Source: Arthrobacter sp. ISL-48 (GTDB taxonomy: Bacteria; Actinomycetota; Actinomycetes; Actinomycetales; Micrococcaceae). From it: a stretch of DNA of 64,000 nucleotides. The stretch lies in NCBI RefSeq assembly GCF_018613805.1, contig NZ_JAGGPL010000004.1, positions 1-64,000 on the forward strand. The letters are read 5' to 3'. The notes beneath the pieces are model-generated. The model did no database searches and was not told where the DNA came from. It was given only the letters and a program-made list of their open reading frames with translations. Made by a program: the position numbers and the translations under genes. This document shows positions 63,086 to 64,000 of this stretch, piece after piece (position 1 is the first letter of the stretch; the number at the start of each line of letters is the position of its first letter).

Positions 63086-63994
63086 TTAGCAGAAGCCCGC
63101 GATGCCGGACCATGCGGCGTCCGCACCCACAGTGCCTTCGCGCTGGACGGTGGCCTCGATCAGCCCGTACGGACGGTCGGCTGCGAAGAAGACCTCGTTG
63201 GGGTTGTCGAGGCCGAACGGCGAGAGGTCCACGAGGAAGTGGTGCTTGTTAGGCATGGAGAATTTAATCTCGTCGATCTCACTGTGGGCTTCCAGGACCT
63301 TGGCGCCCATGTCGAACAGGGTCTGCTGCAGGGCGTGGGAGTACTTCTCCGTAAAGCCTTCAAGCAGGAGGCCCTTGACGTCGTCGTAGCTCTTGTTGAA
63401 GTCCAGAGTGCCGAAATCGGTGCCGGTCTTGTAGCGCCAGCGGGCGGAGACGTCGGTGGCCAGGATGCGGTCCGTCGTTTCCGGGAGCGTCGTGAATTTG
63501 TCCTTCGGGTACCCCACAAAACCGGATTGCGTGGACTTTAGGACCGTCAGGTCTTTGAGTCCGGAGATGAGGTGGGCCGTGGCGCCGTCGCGCACCAGGA
63601 CTGCCGTGCGGACTTCCTGGCCGTTGCGCACGAAGGAGTGGTCGTGCTCCGCGCCGTGGGCCTGGATGCGGTCCCAGCTGTAGGATTCGGCCTCCCAGCG
63701 GCCGCCAGCCACCCAGTCGAAGCTGGACACGAAGTGCTCGCCGAGGCGGAGCAGGAAGGCCTCGGGTGAACCGACGCCTTCCCGCGCAAACGCGTAGATG
63801 GTGTTCTTCTGGGTGTCTGTGGCCACGACGTGGCTGTTGTCGCCTTCGAGGTGGGCCGCCTCAAAGTCACCGCGCAGCTGCGACGTGACGTTCAGGTCCT
63901 CGATCTCGTGGCGGTCGGTGTCCCGGGTGATTTTGACGACCCGGACTTCGGCTTTGCCGTACTGGTTGTGGCCGAGGACGATCTTGTTGTTCAT
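63086..63994 (-). CDS. uox: Urate oxidase (uricase)
   Basis: 302-aa T-fold enzyme. NKIVLGHNQYGKAEVRVVKI with Lys, SHVVATDTQKNTIYAFAREG with catalytic Thr, and HHFLVDLSPFGLDNPNEVFF near the C-terminus are typical. It oxidises urate to 5-hydroxyisourate without cofactor. It ends 80 bases before the permease gene on the same strand. Its upstream region lies outside the window; hydroxyisourate hydrolase and OHCU decarboxylase genes, expected next, are not seen here. Confidence 0.95.
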   Translation of the reverse strand: MNNKIVLGHNQYGKAEVRVVKITRDTDRHEIEDLNVTSQLRGDFEAAHLEGDNSHVVATDTQKNTIYAFAREGVGSPEAFLLRLGEHFVSSFDWVAGGRWEAESYSWDRIQAHGAEHDHSFVRNGQEVRTAVLVRDGATAHLISGLKDLTVLKSTQSGFVGYPKDKFTTLPETTDRILATDVSARWRYKTGTDFGTLDFNKSYDDVKGLLLEGFTEKYSHALQQTLFDMGAKVLEAHSEIDEIKFSMPNKHHFLVDLSPFGLDNPNEVFFAADRPYGLIEATVQREGTVGADAAWSGIAGFC

Positions 63995-64000
63995 GGTCTG

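Overview
The window is high-GC actinobacterial chromosome. Gene content fits Arthrobacter/Pseudarthrobacter (Micrococcaceae): a DUF222/HNH protein, three GAF-ANTAR regulators, many sugar-active enzymes, a ferredoxin-reductase/acyl-CoA desaturase pair, and GTG/TTG starts. The genus is inferred from gene content alone. No rRNA, tRNA, CRISPR array or intact insertion sequence was seen.

Layout. 0-3 kb: partial DUF222/HNH gene, a 45-residue membrane peptide, a GAF-ANTAR regulator. 3-7 kb: GH43 / D-2-hydroxyacid dehydrogenase / LacI operon. 7-20 kb: housekeeping and envelope genes: two GNAT acetyltransferases, GH13 amylase-family enzyme, class A penicillin-binding protein, autoregulated-looking PadR repressor, Na+/H+ antiporter fused to a UBP zinc finger, two DUF202 proteins, luciferase-like monooxygenase, desaturase with its reductase. 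20-31 kb: accessory region bracketed by two copies of a 32-bp-period repeat (21.58 and 30.65 kb). Its left half is a graveyard of sugar-acid catabolism genes: ends of a hydroxyacid dehydrogenase, sugar-binding protein, SDR, alcohol dehydrogenase and gluconokinase around one intact dehydrogenase. Its right half carries azoreductase/HxlR and a compact set that looks like a small biosynthetic cluster: AvrD-like protein, KAS III, acyl carrier protein, flavodoxin, and a frameshifted type II thioesterase.

31-37 kb: operon of SipW-type (AYAYW-motif) surface proteins, one with four ~99-residue Ig-like repeats, then an adenylate kinase. 38-43 kb: ChvE/MmsA/MmsB-type sugar ABC transporter with a LacI-type operator. 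43-45 kb: small heat-shock module (MerR/HspR-like, Hsp20, J-domain protein). 45-55 kb: GH1, App1-like phosphatase, DUF72, GAF-ANTAR, GH15, HAD phosphatase, zinc alcohol dehydrogenase, VOC protein.

55-64 kb: purine/ureide catabolism. Urate oxidase and an NCS2 permease face an IclR regulator, which diverges from malic enzyme, malate synthase, a DUF6986 lyase-fold protein and ureidoglycine aminohydrolase. Together these would import and oxidise urate, process ureides, and feed the resulting glyoxylate through malate to pyruvate.
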